A stretch of 7,338 bases of DNA from an uncultured Lachnospiraceae bacterium (GTDB lineage Bacteria; Bacillota; Clostridia; Lachnospirales; Lachnospiraceae). The DNA is taken from assembly GCA_947177515.1 (NCBI GenBank), contig CAMWUU010000180.1, forward strand, positions 1 through 7,338, given 5' to 3'. Shown here piece after piece: positions 1 through 5,713 of this stretch (position 1 is its first letter; each line of letters starts with the position of its first letter). The translations under genes were made by a program, and so were the position numbers. Under the pieces are notes generated by a model. That model did no database searches and had not been told where the DNA came from. It was given only the letters and a program-made list of their open reading frames with translations.

Positions 1-244
1 GCATAAACGCGGATACTTCCCAGAGAATATCCTTCTTCAATATAAAGCAGCCAATCAGGGCGGCAAAAAATAAAAATATGGAAAACACCCAAATCCACTT
101 TCGGATGTAACCAGCCTGCGTCCAGAAAAAAGTATGGATCCTCATCCTCTGAAACGGCGCATGGTATAAAAACTCCTCTTTTCGTACAGGCGGCGGCGAT
201 TCAAATCCCCACTTTAAGATCGATTTCATATTTTTATCCATCAT
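1..244 (-). CDS. Membrane protein downstream of sigma factor, partial (possible sigma-factor partner)
   Basis: This reading frame has no stop up to the left window edge, so only the first 81 residues are visible. It begins MMDKNMKSILKWGFESPPPV, has a basic and aromatic N-terminal segment of about 45 residues, and then a hydrophobic stretch at roughly residues 54-73 (WIWVFSIFLFFAALIGCFIL) that should be a membrane span; more spans may follow outside the window. Two adjacent ATGs (244 and 241) overlap the end of the sigma-factor gene by 8-11 bases; a third in-frame ATG at 229 is possible. A GGAGGAG run at 261-267 lies rather far upstream (16 bases) and AAGAG at 251-255 is nearer but weak, so translation is probably coupled to the sigma gene. 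Position directly after an ECF-like sigma gene suggests an anti-sigma or accessory membrane protein, but there is no recognisable anti-sigma motif in the visible part. The exact family is not identified. Confidence 0.7.
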   Translation of the reverse strand, partial: MMDKNMKSILKWGFESPPPVRKEEFLYHAPFQRMRIHTFFWTQAGYIRKWIWVFSIFLFFAALIGCFILKKDILWEVSAFM

Positions 245-716
245 AACTTTCTCTTATTCCCTCCTCCCCCAGATATTTTCTAAACTTCTTCATGGCATTT
301 GCAATTTTGCGATGAACACTAAATCGTGAGATTCCCCGCAATTTTGCGATCACAGAAACTGGTACTCCATTGATATAGCGCAACAACAGCAATTCCCTGT
401 CAGAATCATCCAGCTTGTTCAGTGCCGTCTGTACCGAAACACGCGTCAGGATTCCTTCCAAAGGATCGGATGACTCTAATAGTTCCGTTTCCTCATCAAA
501 CGGTTTATTCTGCCGTTTCCGATACTCATCAATACACAAATTATGTGCAACCGTATACAAAAACCGCATAGCCTCCTCACTCCCCATCCCGGAATGATTT
601 TTGAAAAAACGCAGGAAAGTTTCCTGTGTGATATCCTCCGCCCTTTCCCGGTGATGGATTTTGAAATAACAGTAACGGTATATTTTATCATATTGTTCTT
701 CCAGATCCATGGACAC
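234..716 (-). CDS. ECF-like RNA polymerase sigma factor (sigma-70 family)
   Basis: A 160-residue protein of the size usual for ECF sigma factors. Residues about 5-68 match sigma region 2: after YDKIYRYCYFKI comes the AEDITQETFLRFFKN core-binding helix, then the -10 recognition segment FLYTVAHNLCIDEYRKR. Residues about 92-150 match region 4 with a helix-turn-helix (LDDSDRELLLLRYINGVPVS, followed by a GISRFSVHRKI recognition helix). It should direct RNA polymerase to a small regulon, commonly including its own operon. The start is a GTG at 716: an AAGGAGG sequence at 726-732 lies 9 bases upstream, whereas the next in-frame ATG at 710 would be 15 bases away. The 3' end overlaps the start of the downstream membrane-protein gene, the usual arrangement for a sigma factor and its controller. 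There is no ECF extension or fused domain. Assignment to the sigma-70 family is secure; the specific group and signal are unknown. Confidence 0.93.
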   Translation of the reverse strand: MSMDLEEQYDKIYRYCYFKIHHRERAEDITQETFLRFFKNHSGMGSEEAMRFLYTVAHNLCIDEYRKRQNKPFDEETELLESSDPLEGILTRVSVQTALNKLDDSDRELLLLRYINGVPVSVIAKLRGISRFSVHRKIANAMKKFRKYLGEEGIRESYDG

Positions 717-725
717 GAAAAAAAA

Positions 726-732
726 CCTCCTT
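726..732 (-). promoter_or_regulatory. Ribosome binding site fixing a GTG start of the sigma gene
   Basis: On the minus strand this reads AAGGAGG, a near-perfect Shine-Dalgarno sequence. The 9-base spacing to the GTG at 716 is close to optimal; the spacing to the ATG two codons later is 15. This favours the GTG as the start. Confidence 0.8.
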
Positions 733-765
733 CCACTAAATATAACGTTTTGGGGATGGCGAATG

Positions 766-795
766 TGCGGCTTTTTTATTTTTTCTTTTGCCGCA
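766..795 (-). repeat. Inverted repeat upstream of sigma gene (TGCGGC / GCCGCA)
   Basis: The arms TGCGGC (766-771) and GCCGCA (790-795) are perfect complements separated by 18 bases made almost only of T on the + strand (A on the minus strand). It lies between the amidase terminator and the sigma ribosome binding site. It could be an operator dyad or a leader hairpin; neither is shown. No convincing SigA promoter is visible in this gap; a TATATT at 739-744 lies too close to the ribosome binding site to be a comfortable -10 element. Confidence 0.4.
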
Positions 796-822
796 ATAAT
801 TTACAGAAGAAAGCGGGCATAA

Positions 823-855
823 AAAAGGCTTCCCGAAAATTCCGGAAAGCCTTTT
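823..855 (-). terminator. Rho-independent terminator after the amidase gene
   Basis: The arms AAAAGGCTT (823-831) and AAGCCTTTT (847-855) pair over 9 bases, and after one mismatch CCG pairs with CGG near the loop. On the minus strand the hairpin is followed by six T residues, as expected for termination of the amidase transcript that ends at 919. On the + strand the T run is shorter. Confidence 0.85.
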
Positions 856-918
856 ATATCATGGTCACACTCCAGTAGTTCCCTTTTGTTTTCATATCAT
901 TTTTCTAATAGATATGTT

Positions 919-2058
919 TTATCGCACCGTCCGGATCAGCGTTTCATAACCCAATTGACGAAGCTCCCGCTGCACCTTGCGCGCCTCTTTTTCACTTTCA
1001 AAATACCCAGTTACCACCGCGTAAAACTTTTTGTAGAGTTGGATCATGGCGGTAAAACCATCCCGTTCCATCCTGCGCTTCTGGCGCAGCGCGTTCTGAT
1101 AATTGCGGTACAGACCTGTCTGTATCATGTAGCAAGGCTTGCAATCGTCATCGTCATCATCATCGTCGTCATCGTCATCATCGTCAATGCAGACACAGCG
1201 CCCGGATGAACGCCGCCCAATCCGTATTTCATCGTCTGTCGGGATTGCACCGGATGGCGGAATGGAATCCTGTGTACTTTCCTGTGACTGCCAGTCCTCC
1301 GACGGACTTTCCGGTGCGGAAACTTCCATGCCGGCCAACGGGGAACTAAAAGTACCTATTCTTTGGGCGGATGGATTCCCCTTCATCGATCCTGCTCCTT
1401 GAACATATCCCGCAGCCATCCTCCCCGCAGCAACTGCCCTTCCAACCGGAAGAGTCGATGCCGCGACAACCTGCCCGCCTGTATCCGTACCCGATGCCGT
1501 CTGCCTTGCAGCACCTACCAGACCATTATCCTGCAGGGTATTTAAGATCGCATAGGCAATTGCCTGCGCCATATCATCAAAATTCCCATCAAAAATCGCA
1601 TTGTCCGTGTCGCTGTCAATAAAGCCCGCCTCCACAAGCAGCGCGGGCATCTTTGTGCGCCGCAACACCGCAAGGTCACGCCTTACCTCCGTGCCAATAT
1701 TTTTGAACCCGACCTCCGCAAGCGCCTCATTGATCGCGTCCGCCATTTCCTTTTTCAGCCCACTGTTATCAAAAATCAGGGTCTGAACGCCATTATACTG
1801 ATTTCGGTACTCCGCCGCATTACGGTGGAAAGAAACAAACAGATCCGCACCCGCTTCGTTTGCGATCTGCGCCTTGCGCAGCGGCGAATCATAAACATCT
1901 TCCACGCGAGTGTAACCTACATCCACCCCATTGTTCTGTAAAATTTCCCCAACAGCAAGCGTAAGCCGCAGCGTATCGTTCTTTTCCCTGCGGTTCCCAT
2001 CCGACGCTCCATTGTCGTAACCGCCGTGACCGGCATCCAGATATACGGTATAAGCCAT
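919..2058 (-). CDS. N-acetylmuramoyl-L-alanine amidase (Amidase_3) with poly-Asp linker and C-terminal SPOR-like domain
   Basis: A 379-residue zinc amidase predicted to cut the bond between muramic acid and the peptide stem of peptidoglycan. The N-terminal Amidase_3 domain (about residues 3-185) keeps the expected zinc ligands H11 (DAGHGG), E25 (REKND) and H78 (SFHRNA) and the catalytic E143 (LLVEAGFIDS). Residues about 186-287 are a Ser/Pro/Gly-rich linker. Then come C288-V-C290-I, fourteen Asp (292-305), C306-K-P-C309, and a final 70-residue domain beginning YMIQTGLYRNYQNALRQ that looks like a SPOR peptidoglycan-binding domain. The start at 2058 is chosen because the fold begins there and GGGGA lies 5 bases upstream; the frame is open 43 codons further but that extension has neither a signal peptide nor a known domain. 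Absence of a signal peptide plus amidase-SPOR order recalls the Bacillus mother-cell autolysin CwlC, by family knowledge. It lies 156 bases after the M16 peptidase gene with no clear terminator between, so the two may be co-transcribed. Confidence 0.93.
   Translation of the reverse strand: MAYTVYLDAGHGGYDNGASDGNRREKNDTLRLTLAVGEILQNNGVDVGYTRVEDVYDSPLRKAQIANEAGADLFVSFHRNAAEYRNQYNGVQTLIFDNSGLKKEMADAINEALAEVGFKNIGTEVRRDLAVLRRTKMPALLVEAGFIDSDTDNAIFDGNFDDMAQAIAYAILNTLQDNGLVGAARQTASGTDTGGQVVAASTLPVGRAVAAGRMAAGYVQGAGSMKGNPSAQRIGTFSSPLAGMEVSAPESPSEDWQSQESTQDSIPPSGAIPTDDEIRIGRRSSGRCVCIDDDDDDDDDDDDDDCKPCYMIQTGLYRNYQNALRQKRRMERDGFTAMIQLYKKFYAVVTGYFESEKEARKVQRELRQLGYETLIRTVR
1144..1185 (-). repeat. Poly-aspartate codon tract (14 Asp) inside the amidase gene
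   Basis: Fourteen consecutive Asp codons, eight GAT and six GAC in irregular order, encode residues 292-305 of the amidase. Because the two codons are mixed, the tract is not a pure trinucleotide repeat; this fits retention of the acidic run at protein level rather than a very recent slippage. Cys codons flank it on both sides (CxC before, CxxC after). The opposite strand reads as poly-Ser, which is a shadow frame and not a gene. Confidence 0.9.
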
Positions 2059-2214
2059 AATATTCCCCATTTCCGCGAAAATACAATATCTGTTCTGCGA
2101 AAAACCTATTTTCACGGAAAAACTGTTTTCTACACAGCATATGCGGTCAAAGAAGAAATTGTGCCTGTCAGGAGAAAAGAAAATCAACCAGGATTATTTT
2201 TTTAGGATCCGCCC

Positions 2215-3627
2215 TTACACACATTGCTTCCCCCAACGGTTCCATAGCTTGCGAAGCCCCTTTAAATCAACATCCTTCCTGTTTCCAACCACACACAGGC
2301 TCGCTTTGGAAAGCCTTAAAATTTCTTTTGCCAGCTCCCCTACCTGCGCGCAGTCAACCACGTCTAGGAACGCTAGTTTTTCTTCCACTGTATAGAGTTT
2401 TGTCCCTGCAAGTGCATATTTTGCATTTGCATCCATCCTTGTTTTCGGACTTTCCGCCCCCATAATAAGCTCCGTTTCCACCTGTTCTTTGTGCAGAAAA
2501 AGTTCTTCTTTTGAAAGCCCGTTATGGGAAAATTCCTCAACGATCTCCTCCACTTTTGCAAGTACGCTTCCCGCAAGCTGCGGCTGCACTGTAATATCAA
2601 TATGGAACAGCCCCGCACGCCGATATGCGCTGCTGTAGGAATAAACAGAATAGGCCATCCCCTCCTCCTCACGTATTTTCTGGAACAGCCTGGAATTATT
2701 GCTGCCGCCGAAAGCCGAATTAAAAATGGAATAGGCAAAACGCCGTTTATCACCGACGCAAGGTGCCGGAAAAGCAAGATTCATATGGAGTTGTTCAATA
2801 TCCTTATGCGCCACAACAAAACTGCGGTAATAACAGGGCGGATTTCTTTCCCCACCCCCATCTTCTTTTTCCCCCCTTATGTATTCTGCATGGTATGGTG
2901 GCAGCGCAAGTTCTGCTGCCTTCCTTCTTTTAACAACCGCCGCAATATCCTGCGGCAGCAGGCGCTGCTTTTTTGCCCCGGATGCCGCCTCCCTTCCCTT
3001 ATGAACCCGCGCAAACGCATGTTCCAATATATGCTTAATCTTTTCCTCCTCATATCCGCCCGCAACCGAAACCAGCATATTCCCCGCATAATAATGTGCG
3101 TGCAAAAACTCGCACAGCTCCTCCCTTTTCAAACTGCGCACAACGGATTTCGTCCCCGAAATCAAAAAACCAAGGGAATCTTCCCTAAAGACCCTCTTTT
3201 GCAGCAGTTCATGTACCAGAACATCCGGGGAATCCCAATACATATCAATTTCATCCATCACAATACGTTTTTCTTTTGTAAGTTCTTTAGCATCAAACTG
3301 TGGATCCGTTAACAGATCACCGAGCAGCTTTGCCAGCTCACCAAATTTTTCTGTAACAGTCATGCCATAGAGCGCCGTACATTCCTTACTTGTAAATGCG
3401 TTGACATCGTCGCCAATCCGCGCCGTAAGATCCGCAATCTCCTTTGCACTGCGCGTTCCGGTTCCCTTAAAAAACATATGTTCCACCAAATGGGAAATCC
3501 CATTATTCTTTCTGGTTTCATCCTGTGACCCGACTTTTACAAAAACGCCGAGCGCCACTGTTTTCCGGTTTGCCATTGGCTCAGAAACCACTTCTAGGCC
3601 ATTTGACAAATAATATCGATAAAGCAT
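2215..3627 (-). CDS. M16 family zinc metallopeptidase, MlpA/YmxG-like
   Basis: A 470-residue protease of the pitrilysin/mitochondrial-processing-peptidase family, probably cytoplasmic since no signal peptide is present. The inverted zinc motif HLVEH is at residues 46-50; the third ligand is E126 in KEKRIVMDEID, with a second conserved Glu, E119, seven residues before it as in pitrilysin. The C-terminal half carries the partner-domain signature SRLFQKIREEEGMAYSVYS (R319, Y326). The protein is longer than B. subtilis MlpA (about 410 residues); a charged segment between about 216 and 265, including KEDGGGER, appears inserted between the two halves. Start 3627 is preferred because AAAGGA lies 9 bases upstream and the product then begins MLYRYYLSNGLEVV, typical of the family; ATGs at 3651 and 3645 lack a well-placed ribosome binding site. 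A strong promoter lies at 3713-3741. In B. subtilis the homologue lies close to pnpA, and here pnp is about 2.5 kb upstream, which supports the MlpA relationship. The substrate is unknown. Confidence 0.93.
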   Translation of the reverse strand: MLYRYYLSNGLEVVSEPMANRKTVALGVFVKVGSQDETRKNNGISHLVEHMFFKGTGTRSAKEIADLTARIGDDVNAFTSKECTALYGMTVTEKFGELAKLLGDLLTDPQFDAKELTKEKRIVMDEIDMYWDSPDVLVHELLQKRVFREDSLGFLISGTKSVVRSLKREELCEFLHAHYYAGNMLVSVAGGYEEEKIKHILEHAFARVHKGREAASGAKKQRLLPQDIAAVVKRRKAAELALPPYHAEYIRGEKEDGGGERNPPCYYRSFVVAHKDIEQLHMNLAFPAPCVGDKRRFAYSIFNSAFGGSNNSRLFQKIREEEGMAYSVYSYSSAYRRAGLFHIDITVQPQLAGSVLAKVEEIVEEFSHNGLSKEELFLHKEQVETELIMGAESPKTRMDANAKYALAGTKLYTVEEKLAFLDVVDCAQVGELAKEILRLSKASLCVVGNRKDVDLKGLRKLWNRWGKQCV

Positions 3628-3712
3628 CCGCTTTTTTCCTTTCATCTCCATTTTTTTCTATTTAAAATTCCCATTACCATCAAAAATTCAGGGACTTATA
3701 ACCCGTACAATT

Positions 3713-3741
3713 ATGATATAACACAGAATCTACTTTGTCAA
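3713..3741 (-). promoter_or_regulatory. SigA-type promoter of the M16 peptidase gene
   Basis: On the minus strand TTGACA (3736-3741) is followed after exactly 17 bases by TATCAT (3713-3718), one base from the TATAAT consensus. Transcription should begin near 3706, giving a leader of about 80 bases before the ATG at 3627. It lies just beyond the terminator of the preceding gene, so this starts a new transcription unit, probably including the amidase. Confidence 0.85.
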
Positions 3742-3794
3742 TTCCTTTTTCGATTTCTCGCGGATAGCGACTGCATCCAGCCTTTTTATGCGCC

Positions 3795-3837
3795 AAAAAG
3801 GCCTGAGGAAGCCTATTTCGTTTCCTCAAGCCTTTTT
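3795..3837 (-). terminator. Rho-independent terminator overlapping the end of the 229-residue membrane-protein gene
   Basis: The 16-base arms 3795-3810 and 3822-3837 pair with a single mismatch (AAAAAGGC.TGAGGAA against its complement) around an 11-base loop, with five T at the end on the minus strand. The stop codon (3813-3815) lies in the loop and the last codons form one arm. The outer AAAAAGGC can also pair with GCCTTTTT at 3780-3787 (7-base loop), giving an alternative, exclusive hairpin. Confidence 0.88.
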
Positions 3838-4502
3838 AACTGATCCCTGCGGTGCGAGATACGTCTTTCCTCCACAAAGAACGGGGGATCCTGCTGCGAA
3901 CGTCTGGCCTGGCGCAGGGATTTGCTGTTATTATCCCACATGCGCAAAGGTTCCGTCCTGTGCTTTTTTTGGTCATTCCCTGAATTGTTCTTTGCAAACT
4001 CCTCCTGAAAGGCCGTGTTTCTTAGCTCTTCCCTGCCAAGGGAATGCTCCCCCGCAAACTCTTCCTGAAGCCGTCCTGCCCGCTGCATATTCGCCATATA
4101 CTCTTCGCGCCCCACTTTTCGCACCCGGTCACGCGCCCTCTCTTTGGTTCCTTGCCAGTCCCCCTGCGGCCTGCTGTCAAATCCCTGCCCATTCCCTGAC
4201 ATTCCCGTTTCTACCGCTTCTTCCTCGCGGGCACTTTCCTTTGGCGGGGCAAACATCCGGTATTCCTCTGCCTGCATCAGCGATTCGCCGCCCACTCCCA
4301 TCCGATCGGACTTTTCCCCGACACGCCGGACTTTTTTCTGTACGGCTTCCTCCATTGTCGCCCGCTTCTTCAAAAGCTTCCGGTTATTTGCTGCCTGCTT
4401 CCTGTGCCGCAATATCACAAACAGGATAAAAAACAACAGAAAAGCAGCAACCAATACCGCAAACACGGTTAATTCAATAACGCCCAAATCCCGAAAACTC
4501 AT
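3813..4502 (-). CDS. Single-pass membrane protein of unknown function with charged cytoplasmic tail
   Basis: A 229-residue protein I do not recognise. It begins MSFRDLGVIEL, has one strong hydrophobic span at about residues 7-31 (ending FFILFVILRHRK), and then about 195 hydrophilic, highly charged residues rich in Lys, Arg, Glu and Gln, with Gln/Asn-containing and possibly helical stretches such as REEYMANMQRAGRLQEEFAG. The basic HRK after the span predicts a short outside N-terminus and a cytoplasmic tail. The start at 4502 is chosen because GAGGAG (4506-4511) lies just before it, although the 3-base spacing is short; the ATG at 4547 has no ribosome binding site. It is transcribed away from the lipoprotein gene, and its own promoter is not obvious in the 240-base divergent gap. 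The tail could be a scaffold or nucleic-acid/protein-binding region, but no domain is visible. Confidence 0.8.
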   Translation of the reverse strand: MSFRDLGVIELTVFAVLVAAFLLFFILFVILRHRKQAANNRKLLKKRATMEEAVQKKVRRVGEKSDRMGVGGESLMQAEEYRMFAPPKESAREEEAVETGMSGNGQGFDSRPQGDWQGTKERARDRVRKVGREEYMANMQRAGRLQEEFAGEHSLGREELRNTAFQEEFAKNNSGNDQKKHRTEPLRMWDNNSKSLRQARRSQQDPPFFVEERRISHRRDQLKRLEETK

Positions 4503-4590
4503 AAACTCCTCTTTTCTGCGCCATATTTTTTTCTGTTCCTGCCCCATAGCGCACGAAGCAAAAACACTATGTATACTATTTCCCGACCAT

Positions 4591-4629
4591 GCAAAAATTA
4601 TTACAATATTCTTCCAAATAATGTTTTGC
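4591..4629. repeat. AT-rich inverted repeat in the divergent promoter region
   Basis: GCAAAAATTATT (4591-4602) pairs with AATAATGTTTTGC (4617-4629) over 12 base pairs with one bulged base, around a 14-base loop. It sits between the two divergent genes and ends 26 bases before the -35 box of the lipoprotein promoter. It could be a regulator binding site or a structural element; no T run marks it as a terminator. Confidence 0.5.
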
Positions 4630-4655
4630 TACCTGGATTTATCTTTGTATTTCGG

Positions 4656-4684
4656 TTGACAACCCATTCTTTTTTCATTATAAT
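4656..4684 (+). promoter_or_regulatory. Perfect-consensus SigA promoter of the lipoprotein gene
   Basis: TTGACA (4656-4661) and TATAAT (4679-4684) are both exact consensus boxes with the ideal 17-base spacer. Transcription should start near 4691, giving a leader of about 50 bases. A strong, constitutive promoter is expected unless the upstream dyad (4591-4629) modulates it. Confidence 0.92.
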
Positions 4685-4742
4685 AAGTACGTTTGTTCGA
4701 TTTTTGCTGAACATTGAAAAATTACTTTGGAAGGAGAATTGT

Positions 4743-5624
4743 ATGAAATTAAAAAAACTTGTCCTAAATACCACCCTTGGCCTGATGGCCTCCACCCTGT
4801 TATGCCCCGCCATACTTTCCGGCTGTTCCAAATCTGAAGGCCAAGACCAGGTGGAAACGGGCGGGACGGATTCCAAAGACCGGGCAGAAACAGACAATAA
4901 AGGAGATTCCAAACCGGATTCCTCCGACCAGAAAAATACAGTGGCTCCCGATCAAACCGATGCAGAAAACCTGTCCGATACCGTCCGCTGGTTTAACGCC
5001 TCCTATGCCATTTTAACGGAACTCAACGGCTGCGACTACAATATTTTTGCAGGCTTGGAACCAAGTTTTGCAGTTGCTGCAATGGAACAAAAAATGTTGG
5101 AGGATTCCTGGGGCGTAACTGACCGCGCAAGCGCCGATGAAACCCTGGATTGGATCCTTACCGAAGGGCACCGCTATGGTTTCAAAGACGATATGTCCTT
5201 TCTAAAAGACTATGGATTGGGGGAAATTGACGAGGAAAATCGCAAAGATTTTATTTTAGAATATTTTGACATTACAAGTGAAGAGGCGGATTTCTATGTA
5301 ACCTCTTTCGCCATGTACGAAGAATACGGGGAAGGGGCGATTGATGCCTGGGATTACTGCCGTGCCTTAAACCTGATGAGTTTCTTCTATCTTGCCGGTT
5401 ACTACACCGAAACAGAAGCCCTGGATGGTTCCCTTGAAATCGCAAAGACCCTGCAAGAAAAATTTGACAGTTGGGATACCTTAGTGGATAGTTATCTGCG
5501 CGGCTATGAATACTGGGCAGAAGAAAGCAGCGACAAGCGCCGGGAGATCTATGAGGATCTGAAAAAACGGGATGATAACCCGTATCGTGTTGATTATAAC
5601 ACAGAACTGGTAAAAACCTGGTAA
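4743..5624 (+). CDS. Lipoprotein with DUF1266-like domain
   Basis: A 293-residue protein, the only + strand gene. The first 28 residues form a lipoprotein signal: MKLKK, a hydrophobic core, and the lipobox LSGC with C28 as the lipidated residue, so the mature protein should be anchored outside the cytoplasmic membrane. Residues 29-78 are a hydrophilic acidic linker rich in Asp, Ser, Lys and Gln. From about residue 82 the sequence resembles the DUF1266 family: SWGVTDRASADETLDWILTE at 122-141 followed by GHRYGF, AWDYCRALNL near 202-211, AGYYTETEA at 218-226 and FDSWDTLVDSYLRGYEYW at 241-258. DUF1266 has no established activity. AAGGAG (4731-4736) lies 6 bases before the ATG and fixes the start; an upstream in-frame ATG (4569) precedes the promoter and is discarded. 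The gene is monocistronic, with its own promoter and a hairpin at its end, and faces the 83-residue gene. Confidence 0.9.
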   Translation: MKLKKLVLNTTLGLMASTLLCPAILSGCSKSEGQDQVETGGTDSKDRAETDNKGDSKPDSSDQKNTVAPDQTDAENLSDTVRWFNASYAILTELNGCDYNIFAGLEPSFAVAAMEQKMLEDSWGVTDRASADETLDWILTEGHRYGFKDDMSFLKDYGLGEIDEENRKDFILEYFDITSEEADFYVTSFAMYEEYGEGAIDAWDYCRALNLMSFFYLAGYYTETEALDGSLEIAKTLQEKFDSWDTLVDSYLRGYEYWAEESSDKRREIYEDLKKRDDNPYRVDYNTELVKTW

Positions 5625-5639
5625 ATTTTAGGGGTTTTT
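5612..5639 (+). terminator. Probable bidirectional terminator at the end of the lipoprotein gene
   Basis: AAAAACC (5612-5618) pairs with GGTTTTT (5633-5639) around a 14-base loop, and both strands end in five T, so it could act in both directions between the convergent genes. The stem is short and mostly A-T, so strength is uncertain. The lipoprotein stop codon (5622-5624) lies in the loop. Confidence 0.6.
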
Positions 5640-5691
5640 CCCTGCCCAACGGCTTAAAACTTCTAAACAAACCTGTTGGTTGGCGGAATGA

Positions 5692-5713
5692 AAGGGCTGT
5701 TCTTCTAGCCCTT
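5692..5713 (-). terminator. Hairpin at the end of the 83-residue gene, possible terminator
   Basis: AAGGGCT (5692-5698) and AGCCCTT (5707-5713) pair perfectly around an 8-base loop. The last codons and part of the stop of the 83-residue gene form one arm. On the minus strand only TTTCATTCC follows, a poor T run, so termination may be weak and may depend on the A-T hairpin further on at 5612-5639. Confidence 0.45.

Noticed and set aside
1139..1402. Open frame on the + strand encoding poly-Ser.
   Set aside because: It is the complement of the poly-Asp tract in a well-supported amidase gene and has no ribosome binding site or known domain.
2059..2187. N-terminal extension of the amidase by 43 codons.
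   Set aside because: No signal peptide, no known domain and no good ribosome binding site; the amidase fold begins at the ATG at 2058 with GGGGA before it.
2059..2214. Terminator or sporulation promoter between the M16 and amidase genes.
   Set aside because: Only short imperfect repeats (GGAT...ATCC, CCTG...CAGG) without T runs, and a CATATGCT that fits SigE/SigK -10 boxes poorly with no matching -35; not strong enough to list.
2524..3312. Long + strand open frame of 262 codons opposite the M16 gene.
   Set aside because: It is antisense to a gene with intact M16 motifs, has no recognisable domain, and its composition reflects the complementary strand.
5646..5679. Inverted repeat CCAACGG / CCTGTTGG in the convergent gap as a further terminator.
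   Set aside because: The stem has a bulge and a 19-base loop and is not followed by a T run on either strand.
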